Notes: a model not told the origin generated them from the sequence alone. Positions 7,560 to 15,405 are shown, numbered from the stretch's first letter. The stretch: 22,157 nt of DNA from Baffinella frigidus (GCA_026770585.1 MU646303.1:943762-965918), one strand, 5' to 3'. Numbers and translations: made by a program.

Positions 7560-7872
7560 CTTGATGAAAAGCGCCATCTGTCGTGGAGCGTGGTCTTGTT
7601 CTTGATTGGGGGGTGTCAACCCACCCCTTACTCTGGGACGTGTTCTTCTTTTTCTTCATATGCTTGCCCTGAAAATGTGGGGGGTGCTCATTTTCAGGGA
7701 ATCCAAGCAGGTTTGTCGCCGTGAATCGCTGAGGGAAAATGCCATCGGTCGTGGGACGTGTCCTTCTTGTTCTTCTTCATTACTCTCGGCCTGATAATGA
7801 GTGGAATGGGCGGTTGTTTAATTTACATCAGTACTTGGATTACATTCGTATTTCAATTAAAGCGGTCCGCAG
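7560..7872 (+). other. Intron segment with a duplicated block; no clear exon
   Basis: GCCATCTGTCGTGGAGCGTG (7573) and GCCATCGGTCGTGGGACGTG (7741) are diverged copies, each followed by CTTGTTCTT. At 7846-7872, KAVRR precedes an acceptor-like CAG; it may be the end of the missing exon, but I cannot define a 5' border. Confidence 0.4.
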
Positions 7873-7915
7873 GTGGTGTGAAAAGGCCGCGTGGAGATGG
7901 ACGGATCGGTGGTGT
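7873..7915 (+). pseudogene. Relic of exon 8 acceptor side
   Basis: CGCAG|GTGGTGTGAAAAGGCC, then GTGGAGATGGACGGATCG: the start of exon 8 (WCEKA) with a 2-base insertion that breaks the frame. Confidence 0.7.
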
Positions 7916-7964
7916 GAGGGTTTACCCTCAACCTCCGAACCCCAAACCCTCGACCCTGAACCAG

Positions 7965-8052
7965 GTGGTGTGAGAAGGCAGTGGAGATGGACGGATCGCA
8001 CCTCGACGCGAAATTCATGCTCGCCGTATGGCTTCTCGACGGTTTCGCTCAG
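7965..8052 (+). CDS. SLR gene exon 8
   Basis: Acceptor ACCAG|G, then WCEKAVEMDGSHLDAKFMLA and VWLLDGFAQ, with donor CAG|GTGCCT in phase 0. W.EKA...G...AKFMLA.WLLDG is a clear SLR. The acceptor again abuts a CCCTGAACC patch. Copies of its 5' end lie upstream and of its 3' end downstream. Confidence 0.85.
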
Positions 8053-8116
8053 GTGCCTGCCTTTTCAAACCCTGAACCCTAAGCTCTGAACCCGAACCCC
8101 GACACCCGAAACCGAA

Positions 8117-8170
8117 GCTTTCATGCTCGCCGTATGGCTCCTCAAACCGCTCCTCGACGGCTTCGCCCAG
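8117..8170 (+). pseudogene. Relic of exon 8 donor side
   Basis: Reads FMLAVWLLKPLLDGFAQ and then CAG|GTGCCT. It is identical to the exon 8 end except for a 12-base in-frame insertion (KPLL). The donor is preserved. Confidence 0.78.
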
Positions 8171-8356
8171 GTGCCTTTCCAAACCCCAAACCCCAAACCC
8201 TAAGCTCTGAGCCCCATACCCTGCGCGTGCCAGTCGGACACAGTGGGGATCATACACCTGTTGACAAATCCAATTTATTTCACGGAGACACCCTGCCCGG
8301 ATTTGTCGCCGCCTTGGTACACACGTGTTCAATTTTTGTGAAAAGTCGCACGGGGG

Positions 8357-8430
8357 CCTGCCGGCAGGGGTTGGCTGCCGCGCAAGGAGCAGCGAAGGGT
8401 GAAGGCGAGACGAAGCCGGTTTGTTGCTAA
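8357..8430 (+). pseudogene. Relic of exon 9, copy 1
   Basis: GCCGGCAG|GGGTTGGCTGCC followed by an A/G-rich frame (AQGAAKGEGETK). It resembles exon 9 with base changes and indels. Confidence 0.6.
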
Positions 8431-8500
8431 ATTCTCCTTCAAATACTGGACGCGGCCTTATAACCAAAATTCAAGAAAAGGCCAATGACCGTTTTGTGTG

Positions 8501-8575
8501 GGCCGGCAGGGGGTAGCCGCCGCAAAAGGAGCTCCTTTGAAGGGTCAAGGCGCCACGAAGGCGCGGGGCAAGCGC
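8501..8575 (+). pseudogene. Relic of exon 9, copy 2
   Basis: GCCGGCAG|GGGGTAGCCGCCGC, then AAAAGGAGCTCC and GCGCCACGAAGGCGCGGGGC. Matches exon 9 along most of its length with a frameshift. Confidence 0.65.
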
Positions 8576-8743
8576 CAAAACTGACGGCTTTGTACCTCTG
8601 ACCCCGCATGTCAACTTGAGAATAGTCTGTCAAGCCGAGCGGGGGCCTGTCGACGAGGCTAATCAGGAGCAGATCAGAAGGGGGAGGTGACCTCGTTTAG
8701 TGACGGAGCTGCACATGTTTCTGATGAGGGGCCCTGCCGGCAG

Positions 8744-8805
8744 GGGGTGGCTGCCGCAAAAGCAGCTCCTCCAAAGGGGGAAGGCGCGACGAAGGCTTGG
8801 GGCAA
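8744..8805 (+). CDS. SLR gene exon 9
   Basis: Acceptor CCGGCAG|GGG, then GVAAAKAAPPKGEGATKAWG, leaving two bases before a GC donor (AA|GCGACC). It joins exon 8 in phase 0 (DGFAQGVAAAK) and exon 10 in phase 2 (AWGKKARFGEED). The AA..KGEG.TKAWGKARF pattern is the SLR helix B to helix A transition. The repeat is less typical than its neighbours and the donor is non-canonical, so the 3' border is less certain. Confidence 0.65.
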
Positions 8806-8819
8806 GCGACCGGACAGGA

Positions 8820-9084
8820 AACTCCAAACTCTAAACTCGAAACCCTGAACCCTACACCCTAAACCCTAAACCCCAAACCCTGAACCCTAAATTCTACACC
8901 CTAAACCCCACACCCTGAACCCCAAACCCTAACCCCTAAACCCTCAACCCTAAATTCGAAACCCGAAACCCTAAACCCCAAACCCCAAACCCCAAACCCC
9001 GAACCTCGAACCCCAAACCCCAAACCCCAAGCCTCAAACCCCAAAACCAAAACCCACACCCCAACCCCTAATCCCTAGACCCTA
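8820..9084. repeat. Telomere-like array filling intron 9
   Basis: CCCTAAAC, CCCCAAAC and CCCTGAAC units on the + strand almost up to the exon 10 acceptor. Confidence 0.9.
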
Positions 9085-9091
9085 AGAACAG

Positions 9092-9256
9092 AAAGGCGCG
9101 GTTCGGTGAGGAGGATCAGACGGCTCCGAAGGAGGGGGGGGCGAAGGAGCCTGAGGGGGGGGGGGGGGAGGATCCAGCGAGGGGGGTGAAGCTGTTGCGG
9201 GAGGCGAGCAAGGGGGGGCATGTTGGGGCGGCGCGGCGACTGGCGATGTGCCTGCG
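9092..9256 (+). CDS. SLR gene exon 10 (with Gly/Glu-rich loop)
   Basis: Acceptor AACAG|A, then KARFGEEDQTAPKEGGAKEP, EGGGGEDPARGVKLLREASK and GGHVGAARRLAMCL, with donor CG|GTGTGG in phase 2. It has an SLR helix, then a loop of about 25 residues rich in Gly, Glu and Pro where the short G.GV..D turn normally is, then a normal W/F-position helix. The loop is coded partly by poly-G runs, which may vary in length. Joining exon 11 gives AMCLRKGEGCEADEE. Confidence 0.8.
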
Positions 9257-9346
9257 GTGTGGACCCCGTTGTTGATCTGAGGAGGGTTGGTTGTAGGGTT
9301 GGTACACATATGCGCATGTTGACAAAATGCGCGTATATTGACGTAA

Positions 9347-9499
9347 TTCTAGCTCTGTCCCACTTCAATTTGGTCTCGTAGATAGAGTGCCCCCCCCCGA
9401 AATTTTACAGGTGAATTTCATGGGTTTTCAAAATTCATCTTCAAAATTTCGGGGGGGCCACTCTATCAACACCAAATTGAACTGTGACAGAGCTAGAGC
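9347..9499. repeat. Hairpin (MITE-like) element
   Basis: TCTAGCTCTGTCCCACTTCA pairs with TGAACTGTGACAGAGCTAGA; CCCCCCCGAAATTTTACAGG and GATTTTCAAAATTTCGGGGG lie inside. Confidence 0.85.
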
Positions 9500-9670
9500 G
9501 TTTGCGGTAATTGTTGTCCGTTTTGGACGTGCGGTTTCCCGGTTTTCCGGTTTTCATTTGTACCAGAAGTGTCCATTTAAAATGTTTTACGATCTTGCCA
9601 ACATTTTAAAAACCGGGAAACCGGAAAAACGGACGTGCAAAATGGACAACAATTACCGCAAACGCTCTAG
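9492..9670. repeat. Second hairpin element, sharing an end with the previous one
   Basis: CTAGAGCGTTTGCGGTAATT pairs perfectly with AATTACCGCAAACGCTCTAG; inner arms GGTTTCCCGGTTTTCCGG and CCGGGAAACCGGAAAA. The CTAGAGCG at its left end is also the right end of the neighbouring hairpin. Confidence 0.88.
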
Positions 9671-9964
9671 TAATTGTGTTCTTGTGGCTATCTGCCCGAG
9701 GCACGAACCGCGCGCATGTTGACATAAGTGTGTTCTTGTGGTGGGGGGTTCTGGTTTTGTTGTGACTAGCAGAACTGGGTCTTTTTATGATTATTCGTGT
9801 TGATAGCTGCCTCCTTCACACAGGTCGAAGACAACTATTTTCACTTGCCTAACTCCCCAGAATTTGGAGATTTCCCAGTAATATGTCGGCTGCGCACATG
9901 AAAAGCGAGGGGTCCCGTTTCCCCCCAAATCAGCGTTTCCCGTCTAATATGTTGTCTGGGCGCA

Positions 9965-10190
9965 GGAAAGGGCAGGGGCGTGAAGCGGATGAAGAGACAG
10001 CGTTCGCCACAGTCCTCTCAGCCCACCACCAAATTTTGGCGGTTTCATATTGATAGGTTAAGTTTGCTGGATGCAGGAAAGGGGAAGGGTGTGAGGCTGA
10101 TGAGGAGACAGCATTCGCCACCTCCCTCTCACCCCCCCTCCCCTCCCGCCAAATTTTGCGGTTCCCCATTAACATTGTGGGTGGGCGCAG
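9965..10190 (+). repeat. 113-bp tandem repeat containing exon 11 starts (2 relics)
   Basis: Each unit has a CGCAG acceptor, GAAAGGG..GGG, AGACAGCGTTCGCCAC and a spacer with CCAAATTTTGGCGG or similar. Units begin at 9965 and 10077; the next begins at 10191 and is exon 11 itself. The two relics run into non-SLR frames. Confidence 0.82.
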
Positions 10191-10281
10191 GAAAGGGGAA
10201 GGGTGCGAGGCGGATGAAGAGACAGCGTTCGCCACCTTCCTTTCTGCTGCACAGAAGGGCGACTCGTGGGCTATGTTCAAG
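10191..10281 (+). CDS. SLR gene exon 11
   Basis: Acceptor GCGCAG|G, then KGEGCEADEETAFATFLSAA and QKGDSWAMFK, with donor AAG|GTGTGT in phase 0. G.GC.AD...A...L.AA.KGDSWAMF is a strong SLR. It joins exon 12 as AMFKVGQCYEEGRGV. AGGTG is present at both ends of the next intron. Confidence 0.9.
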
Positions 10282-10450
10282 GTGTGTTGCACCCAGCGTC
10301 CCAAGACTATTGTGAATCACTATAGTCAGGGCGTTTCCTAGCAACATCTTGTTAAGCTTAGTCCCCGTCGTGGAAAAAGATCTGCCGCTTTAGACAAAAG
10401 TCGTGGGCGGTGTTGTATCCACCCAGCATGTCTACTTGAATTAGTCAGCC

Positions 10451-10501
10451 AACACGACTCAGGCCGCGCAGAAGGGCGACCGGTGAGCCAGGTTCGAGGT
10501 G
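10451..10501 (+). pseudogene. Relic of exon 11 donor side
   Basis: Reads AAQKGDR, a stop, then ARFEV; compare AAQKGDSWAMFKV. The donor GAG|GTGTTT is kept. Confidence 0.6.
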
Positions 10502-10716
10502 TTTTTTCTCCCGAAACTCTTCTCCCAATTTCCCAATCCCTAAACCCTAATCACCGAGTCAAGCGTCGCCGGGCTCACAGAGGCAGCGACGCGTGAGCGC
10601 GTTTTTTGCTGACTTTTGGCGTGTTTCCTGGGCAACAATCCAATAATTGACTTAGTAATCTGTTCACAAGGGCAGCCTCGTGTGGACGGCTGCTGATTAC
10701 TTTACAACGCGCGCAG

Positions 10717-10778
10717 GTGGGGCAGTGCTACGAGGAGGGGCGCGGCGTGCGGCCAAGTCGCACCACCGCCGTCAAATG
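10717..10778 (+). CDS. SLR gene exon 12
   Basis: Acceptor GCGCAG|GTG, then VGQCYEEGRGVRPSRTTAVK and W, with donor TG|GTTCCT in phase 2. It is a textbook SLR turn (G.CYEEGRGV.....AVKW). Its last 25 bp are the seed of the minisatellite that follows. Confidence 0.9.
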
Positions 10779-10839
10779 GTTCCTCAGCCCTTCTTTATCT
10801 TCCTTATCACTCTCGCCTCCCGACTGTTGACTGGTGTCA

Positions 10840-11746
10840 GGTTCCTGTCTCGTACCACCGCCGTCAAATGGTCCCTTTAGGATTCAGGGTTTAGGGTTTA
10901 GTGTCTAGTGCTTGGTGTTTGGGGTTTAGACTCCCGACTGTTGACTAGTGTCAGGCTCATGGCTCGTACCACCGCTATCAAATGGTCCCTGGACTTCCAC
11001 CACTGTTGGTAGGGTCAGGCTTCTCTGGGACTTATCCTTGCCGGATTGGTTTCCGTCCAAGCACCACCGCTGTCAAATGGTTCGTCCTGAGTCCCTCGAC
11101 TTTTGCCTAGTAACAGGCTTCTGTGGGACTAAGCCAAGTCGCACCACCGCCGTCAAATGGTCCCTTTAGTGTTGAGTGCTTAGTGTTTAGGGTTGAGTGC
11201 TTGGTGTTTGGTGTTTATGGTCCCACGACTGTTGACTAGTATCATGCTGATGTGGTACCAACCACCGCCGTCAAATGGTCTCTCCCGACTCCCGACTGTT
11301 GCCTAGTGGGAGGCTCTCCCTGACTCGCACCCCCGCCGTCAAATGATCCCTGATCCCCACGACTGTTGGGTAGCATCAGGTTTCACAATAGTCTTGTTTG
11401 GTCGTAATCACAATAGTCTCTATTGGTCTAATAGTATTAGTACAGCATTACGTAATCACAACAGTCTATATTGGTCTAATAGTAATACTTAGCCGTGCGG
11501 CCAAGTTGCACCACCGCTGGCAGACGGTCTTTGAGTCTCCACACCTGTCAACCAATGCACACGCTTCCCCTAGTACTGTACCCACCCTGCCCGGATGAAC
11601 GACAGTCGCACCTCGACGAATGGTCCCCCAGTCCCACCGCTGTTGACTCCGTGAGTCCCAACACTGTTGACTATCAGGCCGATGTGGTGCCTACCCTTAT
11701 CGGGTTAGTTTCTGTCCAGACACCACCGCCGTCAAATGATCCCTGA
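10840..11746. repeat. Minisatellite (about 100-bp unit) seeded by the exon 12 donor
   Basis: CACCACCGCCGTCAAATGGT, the end of exon 12 with its donor GT, recurs nine or so times (about 10854, 10964, 11062, 11141, 11258, 11326, 11507, 11608, 11719). Most copies alternate with CCCGACTGTTGACTAGTGTC. Short TTTAGGG-like patches occur at 10880-10925 and 11165-11215. In each unit the coding frame is cut after TTAVKW or broken. Confidence 0.88.
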
Positions 11747-11749
11747 GCC

Positions 11750-11812
11750 CTTCTTCTTCTTCTTCTTCTTCTTCTTCTTCTTCTTCTTCTTCCTCTTTTT
11801 CTTCTTCTTTAT
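11750..11812. repeat. (CTT)n microsatellite
   Basis: Perfect or near-perfect CTT repeats just after the last minisatellite unit. Confidence 0.95.
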
Positions 11813-12240
11813 TGCTCGCGAGCCTTACGGTGAGGGATCTAAAGTCAATGAGCCTTAAGACGGGCCCGCTCCTGACGCCTGCGACTGTTGAGAAATATCA
11901 GGCTTCTGCGGCACTAATCCGGGTTAGTTTCCGTCAGGTGCAAAACCTGCATGGTTAAATCGATCACAATAGTCGCTAATGGTCGTTAAACCCCACATGC
12001 AAGACAGCAAAACATGCGATTCAAATCGCGACTGTCTCCGTGCGAGATTCTGACGGTCATGCGTAGCAAGGCTCCCCTCGGCTCGCCCAAAGTGGATCTC
12101 GAACACCTCCCCCAACAGCCCTGCGTGTGGCGGCGATGGTGGCGATTCTGAGGCTAGCACTTGCAGTTCCCTCTGGGCGGAGAGTGTGTGTTGTTTGCCC
12201 CGGTTAGAGTCTGACGGGTATGCAATTGGAGCCTTTCCTC
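11813..12240 (+). other. Intron 12 segment, no exon recognised
   Basis: Contains one more CGACTGTTGA copy near 11881 and GC-rich sequence at 12050-12180 that I cannot fit to an SLR. A small exon supplying the four or so residues missing between exons 12 and 13 could be here. Confidence 0.4.
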
Positions 12241-12241
12241 C

Positions 12242-12611
12242 AGGCATTAGGCTAACGGTTCCCATTCCCTATCGACGGAGATCATTTAAATCAAATAATC
12301 GCCCCCATGAGGTTCTTAATTTTAAGCTCGGAGGTAGGTACAACAAGGCTCTAGAAAATCTATTTTGCGGGTGAGATAGCAAATTCCACCGTTGAGATAG
12401 CCAAAAAATGGTGTTAAATTGAATCTGAATCCGCTGTAGATTCTTACTGTTAAGCTCGGAGGCATTCACAACAATTGGTGGGTACAACAATTGGAGCCGT
12501 GTCTTCAGACATTAGGCTAACGCTTCCCATTCCCTATGGGTGGACAGGAGTTAAATTAGATAATCGCCCCGATGAGATTCTTACTTCTTTTCTCGGAGGC
12601 AGGTACAACAA
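12242..12611. repeat. 266-bp-spaced direct repeat around exon 13 acceptor
   Basis: 12242-12346 and 12508-12611 share CATTAGGCTAACG, TTCCCATTCCCTAT, ATAATCGCCCC, ATGAG.TTCTTA and CTCGGAGG.AGGTACAACAAG. A third partial copy lies near 12448. Only the last continues as exon 13. Confidence 0.8.
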
Positions 12612-12640
12612 GGGCGCGACGCAGGCGCAGCTTGAGACCG
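12603..12640 (+). CDS. SLR gene exon 13 (38 bp)
   Basis: Acceptor GAGGCAG|G, then YNKGATQAQLET, with donor G|GTACTC in phase 1. It completes the W codon of exon 12. KGATQAQLE..G is the SLR KG...AQ.LG motif. The join AVKWYNKGATQ is about four residues shorter than a normal repeat, so a micro-exon may be missing. Phases on both sides fit. Confidence 0.68.
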
Positions 12641-12795
12641 GTACTCCCAAAACCCTAAACCCCAACCCCTCAACCCTCAATCCTAGACCCCTGTCTTTCC
12701 CTCTCAGTTTCGCGCATCCCCTATCTCAATGACCTTTTCAGGCGCATCCCCCTCTCAGTTTTGCGCAATCCCTTTCTCAATGATGGTGGTACCTT

Positions 12796-12980
12796 CGGCA
12801 GGGGTGCTTCTGCGGGACCCGTGAGTCACGTGAGAGACCAAGTGAATAACCCGTAGGAACCTACTGTAGGCCATCCGTAGGGACACAGGGCTATTCCTAC
12901 GGACATCCTAACCAAAGATGTTGGTGCTGCGGCGGGAGTGCTCCTGCGGGACCCGTCAAGTCACGTGGGAAACCAAGTGG
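12796..12980 (+). pseudogene. Two relics of exon 14 acceptor side
   Basis: CGGCAGGGGTGCTTCTGCGG at 12796 and CTGCGGCGGGAGTGCTCCTG at 12927 each continue into GGACCCGT..GTCACGTG.GA..CCAAGTG, copies of exon 14 (GVLLRDPSVTWET) with indels. A CCGTAGG palindromic-family element lies between them. Confidence 0.75.
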
Positions 12981-13114
12981 ACAATCCGTAGAAATTGGAG
13001 CTCTTTGCTGACGGAGTTTTAGAAATCTGTACCACGACAAGCCATCTAAACTCTTTTAGCGCGAACGAGAGTGTATGAAAATCGCGCTTATTCTCTGGCG
13101 CGGCCCTACGGCAG

Positions 13115-13173
13115 GGGTGCTTCTGCGGGACCCGTCAGTCACGTGGGAGACCATCGACGAGCTTGCTCAGCAG
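13115..13173 (+). CDS. SLR gene exon 14
   Basis: Acceptor ACGGCAG|GG, then VLLRDPSVTWETIDELAQQ, with donor CAG|GTCACC in phase 0. Joined to exon 13 it reads QLETGVLLRDPSVTWETIDE. It has SLR character but a shortened turn. Five copies of this block exist in the window; this one has both borders and correct phases. The copy at 13413-13459 (TLETIHALAQQGIPKR) is a possible alternative. Confidence 0.65.
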
Positions 13174-13412
13174 GTCACCCACCCCCCCTGCCTCGCTCCT
13201 AGGGCTGTCTCAGCCTTTTCGGGCTCAACAATGCGGTGCGCCCGGGCTCTCTTCCGCTTTAAAGTTGACGGATTTGCACCGCACGCCCGACATGTCAACT
13301 TGAGAAGAGTCGGTCAACCCGAGTCTGCCGGCCAACCCTCAAGATTTTTAATTTTAATCTGGAGCATACCCCACACCCCAAACCCCAGTCCTAGCAGAGC
13401 TAGGACCCGTGA

Positions 13413-13475
13413 GAGACCCGTCAGTCACGTTGGAGACCATCCACGCGCTTGCTCAACAGGGCATCCCTAAGCGCC
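13413..13475 (+). pseudogene. Relic or alternative copy of exon 14
   Basis: Reads RDPSVTLETIHALAQQGIPK with no interrupting stop; the upstream GVLL part is altered and no clean acceptor is seen. Followed by a poly-G stretch. Confidence 0.5.
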
Positions 13476-13621
13476 CAGGGGGGCGGGGAAGGGCAGGGAA
13501 GGGCGTTTAGGAGTTTAGGGCCGGCGTATCAACCCTTTAGTTCCGTTAGTTGGGTTGTCTCCCACCATAGGCGGACAGCTTCCCCCTTTCCGTAGAAGAG
13601 CTCGCCCAGGGGGTATGTAAG

Positions 13622-13670
13622 GTATCCGCGCGGCGTGCGCTCCAACCGCGCCTTGGACTGCGTGAGGGGT
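13622..13670 (+). pseudogene. Copy of exon 15 (upstream)
   Basis: GTAAG|GTATCC, then VSARRALQPRLGLREG. Almost identical to exon 15 but followed by GTGTCC. It could be the used copy with a GT donor, but then the phase does not fit exon 16. Confidence 0.5.
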
Positions 13671-13829
13671 GTCCTTGTACTGCTGTCACGTCCCGAAAGT
13701 AGTACCGGGCTGTAACAAGGCGGTACAAAAAGGTACAAGCCGGTACACAAAGTTACTACCGTCACGTCCAAATAAGCCGTCCATCTATCATATATAGGCC
13801 ACACCCACAAGAATTTTCACGTATGTAAG

Positions 13830-13880
13830 GTATCCGCGCGGCGTCCGCTCCAGCCGCGCCTTGGACTGCGTGAGGGGCGT
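13830..13880 (+). CDS. SLR gene exon 15
   Basis: Acceptor GTAAG|GTA, then VSARRPLQPRLGLREGR, with a possible GA donor at 13881 in phase 0. The LGL.EGRG turn is completed by exon 16 (LGLREGRGSVMNALDT). The only nearby GT (13879) gives the wrong phase. Identification rests on the turn motif and on phase, so it is weaker than the other exons. Confidence 0.5.
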
Positions 13881-14243
13881 GAGGGGTCAAGGCTGGCCGG
13901 GGTCATCAGAGTCGCGTTCGGGGTCAAGAGTTCGGGCCATGAGAGGCATCACCTCGCGAGAAGGTGCGGCCAGGACCCGCCCGTGAAGGGCCGCGAGACT
14001 CCCACGACTATCCACCCATCAACGCATTTTTGGGTACAGAGCCACGTGGGAGACCATCGACGGAGTGCACTCCGAGCCAGGATGTTGTACCTTAAGTCAA
14101 CAAAGCTGTCCTCGGCAGTAAGTTGCCATTTCGTTTAGATGGACCTGCTCTGAGAGCAGGTATTTTGCTTCAGTGGCTAGGTTTCAGAGAGAGTTGGCTT
14201 AGGAGAAATGTTGTGGCTCCAAGTGAACTGCTTGAGCGGGCAG
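13881..14243 (+). other. Intron 15, left part
   Basis: GC-rich at first, with no SLR match. A fifth copy of the exon 14 core (CCACGTGGGAGACCATCGAC) is at 14042, and TTGTACCTTAAGTCAAC occurs near 14085. Confidence 0.5.
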
Positions 14244-14313
14244 GGGAGTGTCATGAACACGCTCGACACGAAAATGTCTTTTTATTAACATGCTATGTTA
14301 AAAAAAAGACATT
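14244..14313 (+). pseudogene. Relic of exon 16 acceptor side plus hairpin
   Basis: GAGCGGGCAG|GGGAGTGTCATGAACACGCTCGACACG is a copy of the exon 16 start (GSVMNTLDT). It is cut by a hairpin at 14273-14313 (AATGTCTTTTTATTAACAT / ATGTTAAAAAAAAGACATT), apparently an insertion. Confidence 0.72.
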
Positions 14314-14478
14314 TTTTTATGGCATCGTGTTATCCAACATTTCGACTAGACCTCTGGCCGAACGTTCCTTAGAAGCCCACTGTTCTGCTGCCAAGCGAGG
14401 ACGTGACACAGTGTTAAAGCATTGAAACAAAATCACCTGCATCCTCAGGGAAATGGACTTTGAGAATGAAAAAGCTGC

Positions 14479-14578
14479 CCACACCCCACACCCCACACCC
14501 CAAACCCCAAACCCCAAACCCGAACCCCAAACCCCAAACCCCAAACCCCAAACCCCAAACCCCAAACCCCAAACAGCC
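14479..14578. repeat. (CCCCAAA)n telomere-like array
   Basis: Nearly perfect CCCCAAA units on the + strand, ending CCCCAAACAG directly before a GC-rich stretch. The reading frame GFGVWGL on the opposite strand is an artefact of this repeat. Confidence 0.95.
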
Positions 14579-14603
14579 GCGGGGGGGCGGCGTGAGCGGG
14601 CAG

Positions 14604-14765
14604 GGGAGTGTGATGAACGCGCTGGACACGCTTCGGAAGACGGGCGGGAAGCAGGCGGGGTTGGTGAAAGGGCTGGGGGATGGGGGGACGGACTTCGACT
14701 GGTCGGAGGAGGAGGAGGATGATGGGGGGGAGGAGGGGCGCACGATGGCACGGGATAAGATGGAG
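14604..14765 (+). CDS. SLR gene exon 16 (acidic tail)
   Basis: Acceptor CGGGCAG|GGG, then GSVMNALDTLRKTGGKQAGL, VKGLGDGGTDFDWSEEEEDD and GGEEGRTMARDKME, with donor GAG|GTGCGA in phase 0. The first third ends the solenoid; then comes a Gly-rich linker and an acidic run (DFDWSEEEEDD) that could bind a basic partner. The acidic run is not a repeat of its neighbours. It joins exon 17 without changing frame. Confidence 0.8.
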
Positions 14766-14814
14766 GTGCGATTGGCTTTCTATTGTTTTCTGGGTAGCGT
14801 CCGTTGAACCCTGA

Positions 14815-15168
14815 AAGGCACCTTCCCCCACATCAAAGGGTCCTTCTCCCGATAGTACTGGCACGTTCCCACGACATTCCGACATTGCCGGCACGTTCTC
14901 ACGACATTCTGACATCGCCGGCGCCTTCCCCCTACACTAACGGCACCTTTTCTCCACCATCAACGACACCTTTTCTCCAACATTGAAGACACCTTCACCC
15001 AATATTAACAGCACATTCCCCCGACAATGCGACATTACCGGCGCCTTCCCCAGACATTAACAGCACCTTCCCCCAACATTAACGGACATTGACAGCAGCT
15101 TTCCCGACATTATCGGCACCTTTTTCCCGACATTCCGACATTAACGGCACCTTTCCTCGACATTACAG
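14815..15168. repeat. Minisatellite of the last intron (CGACATTAACGGCACCTTCC)
   Basis: Imperfect 20-35 bp units of the type CGACATTNNCGGCACCTTYCCC fill the intron between exons 16 and 17. The final unit, CGACATTACAG, provides the acceptor. Confidence 0.85.
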
Positions 15169-15240
15169 GCGTGGAAGCAGATGGCGGAGAAGGAGCAGGT
15201 GGCCATGTTCTACAAGCTTGAGGCTCGTCTCCAGGGCTGA
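15169..15240 (+). CDS. SLR gene last exon (17) with stop
   Basis: Acceptor ATTACAG|GCG, then AWKQMAEKEQVAMFYKLEAR and LQG, then TGA. It joins exon 16 as RDKMEAWKQMAEKEQ, predicting one continuous amphipathic helix at the C-terminus. No ER-retention signal or membrane segment is seen. Only this frame stays open to a stop in phase with exon 16. Confidence 0.82.
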   Translation, partial: AWKQMAEKEQVAMFYKLEARLQG

Positions 15241-15360
15241 GAGAGTGGGGGAGGGAGGGGGGTCCAAGAGAGAGAGAGAGCGAAACGCGTGATGCGCGTG
15301 GGGGGGTGCGGAGAGGGGTGTAGACTCAGGAGGGAGTAATGTGTGAGAGGGAAAGACTTC

Positions 15361-15405
15361 TGAATGAACCACCGCAAGATCTTGAGCATCTTGGCGTCAA
15401 TCGAT
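15361..15405 (-). pseudogene. Relic of hydrolase last exon, copy 1
   Basis: On the - strand reads SIDAKMLKILRWFIQKS, close to the last hydrolase exon (IDAKMLKLLRRFVQER). No acceptor AG precedes it at the matching position. Confidence 0.65.

Larger units (their letters stand above)
15..15240 (+). other. Gene span: multi-exon Sel1-like repeat (SLR) protein, 5' end outside window
   Basis: Short in-frame blocks along this span match the SLR pattern: A..W...AA..G...A...LG..Y..G.GV..D. Joined at AG|G acceptors they give one solenoid of about ten repeats, an acidic tail and a stop. Exons 8 to 17 are phase-compatible at every junction, which chance would not give. SLR proteins are alpha-solenoid scaffolds, for example SEL1L/Hrd3 in ER-associated degradation; the partner of this one is unknown. 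No start codon or signal peptide is visible because the 5' end is outside the window. The 3-to-4 join is uncertain and an exon is probably missing between 7 and 8. The SLR identity is strong; exact exon borders are inferred without transcript data. Confidence 0.82.

Noticed and set aside
10840-11746. CRISPR-like array with 25-bp repeats and about 75-bp spacers
   Set aside because: The repeats are the end of exon 12, the spacers are themselves repeated and variable in length, and the DNA is eukaryotic.
11750-11812. Polypyrimidine tract of an exon 13 acceptor
   Set aside because: The (CTT)n run is about 800 bp from the nearest in-phase acceptor and reads as a plain microsatellite.
14317-14915. 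Long - strand frames (144 and 156 codons) over 14317-14915
   Set aside because: Composed of the antisense of the (CCCCAAA)n array and of the acidic-tail exon; no protein family features.
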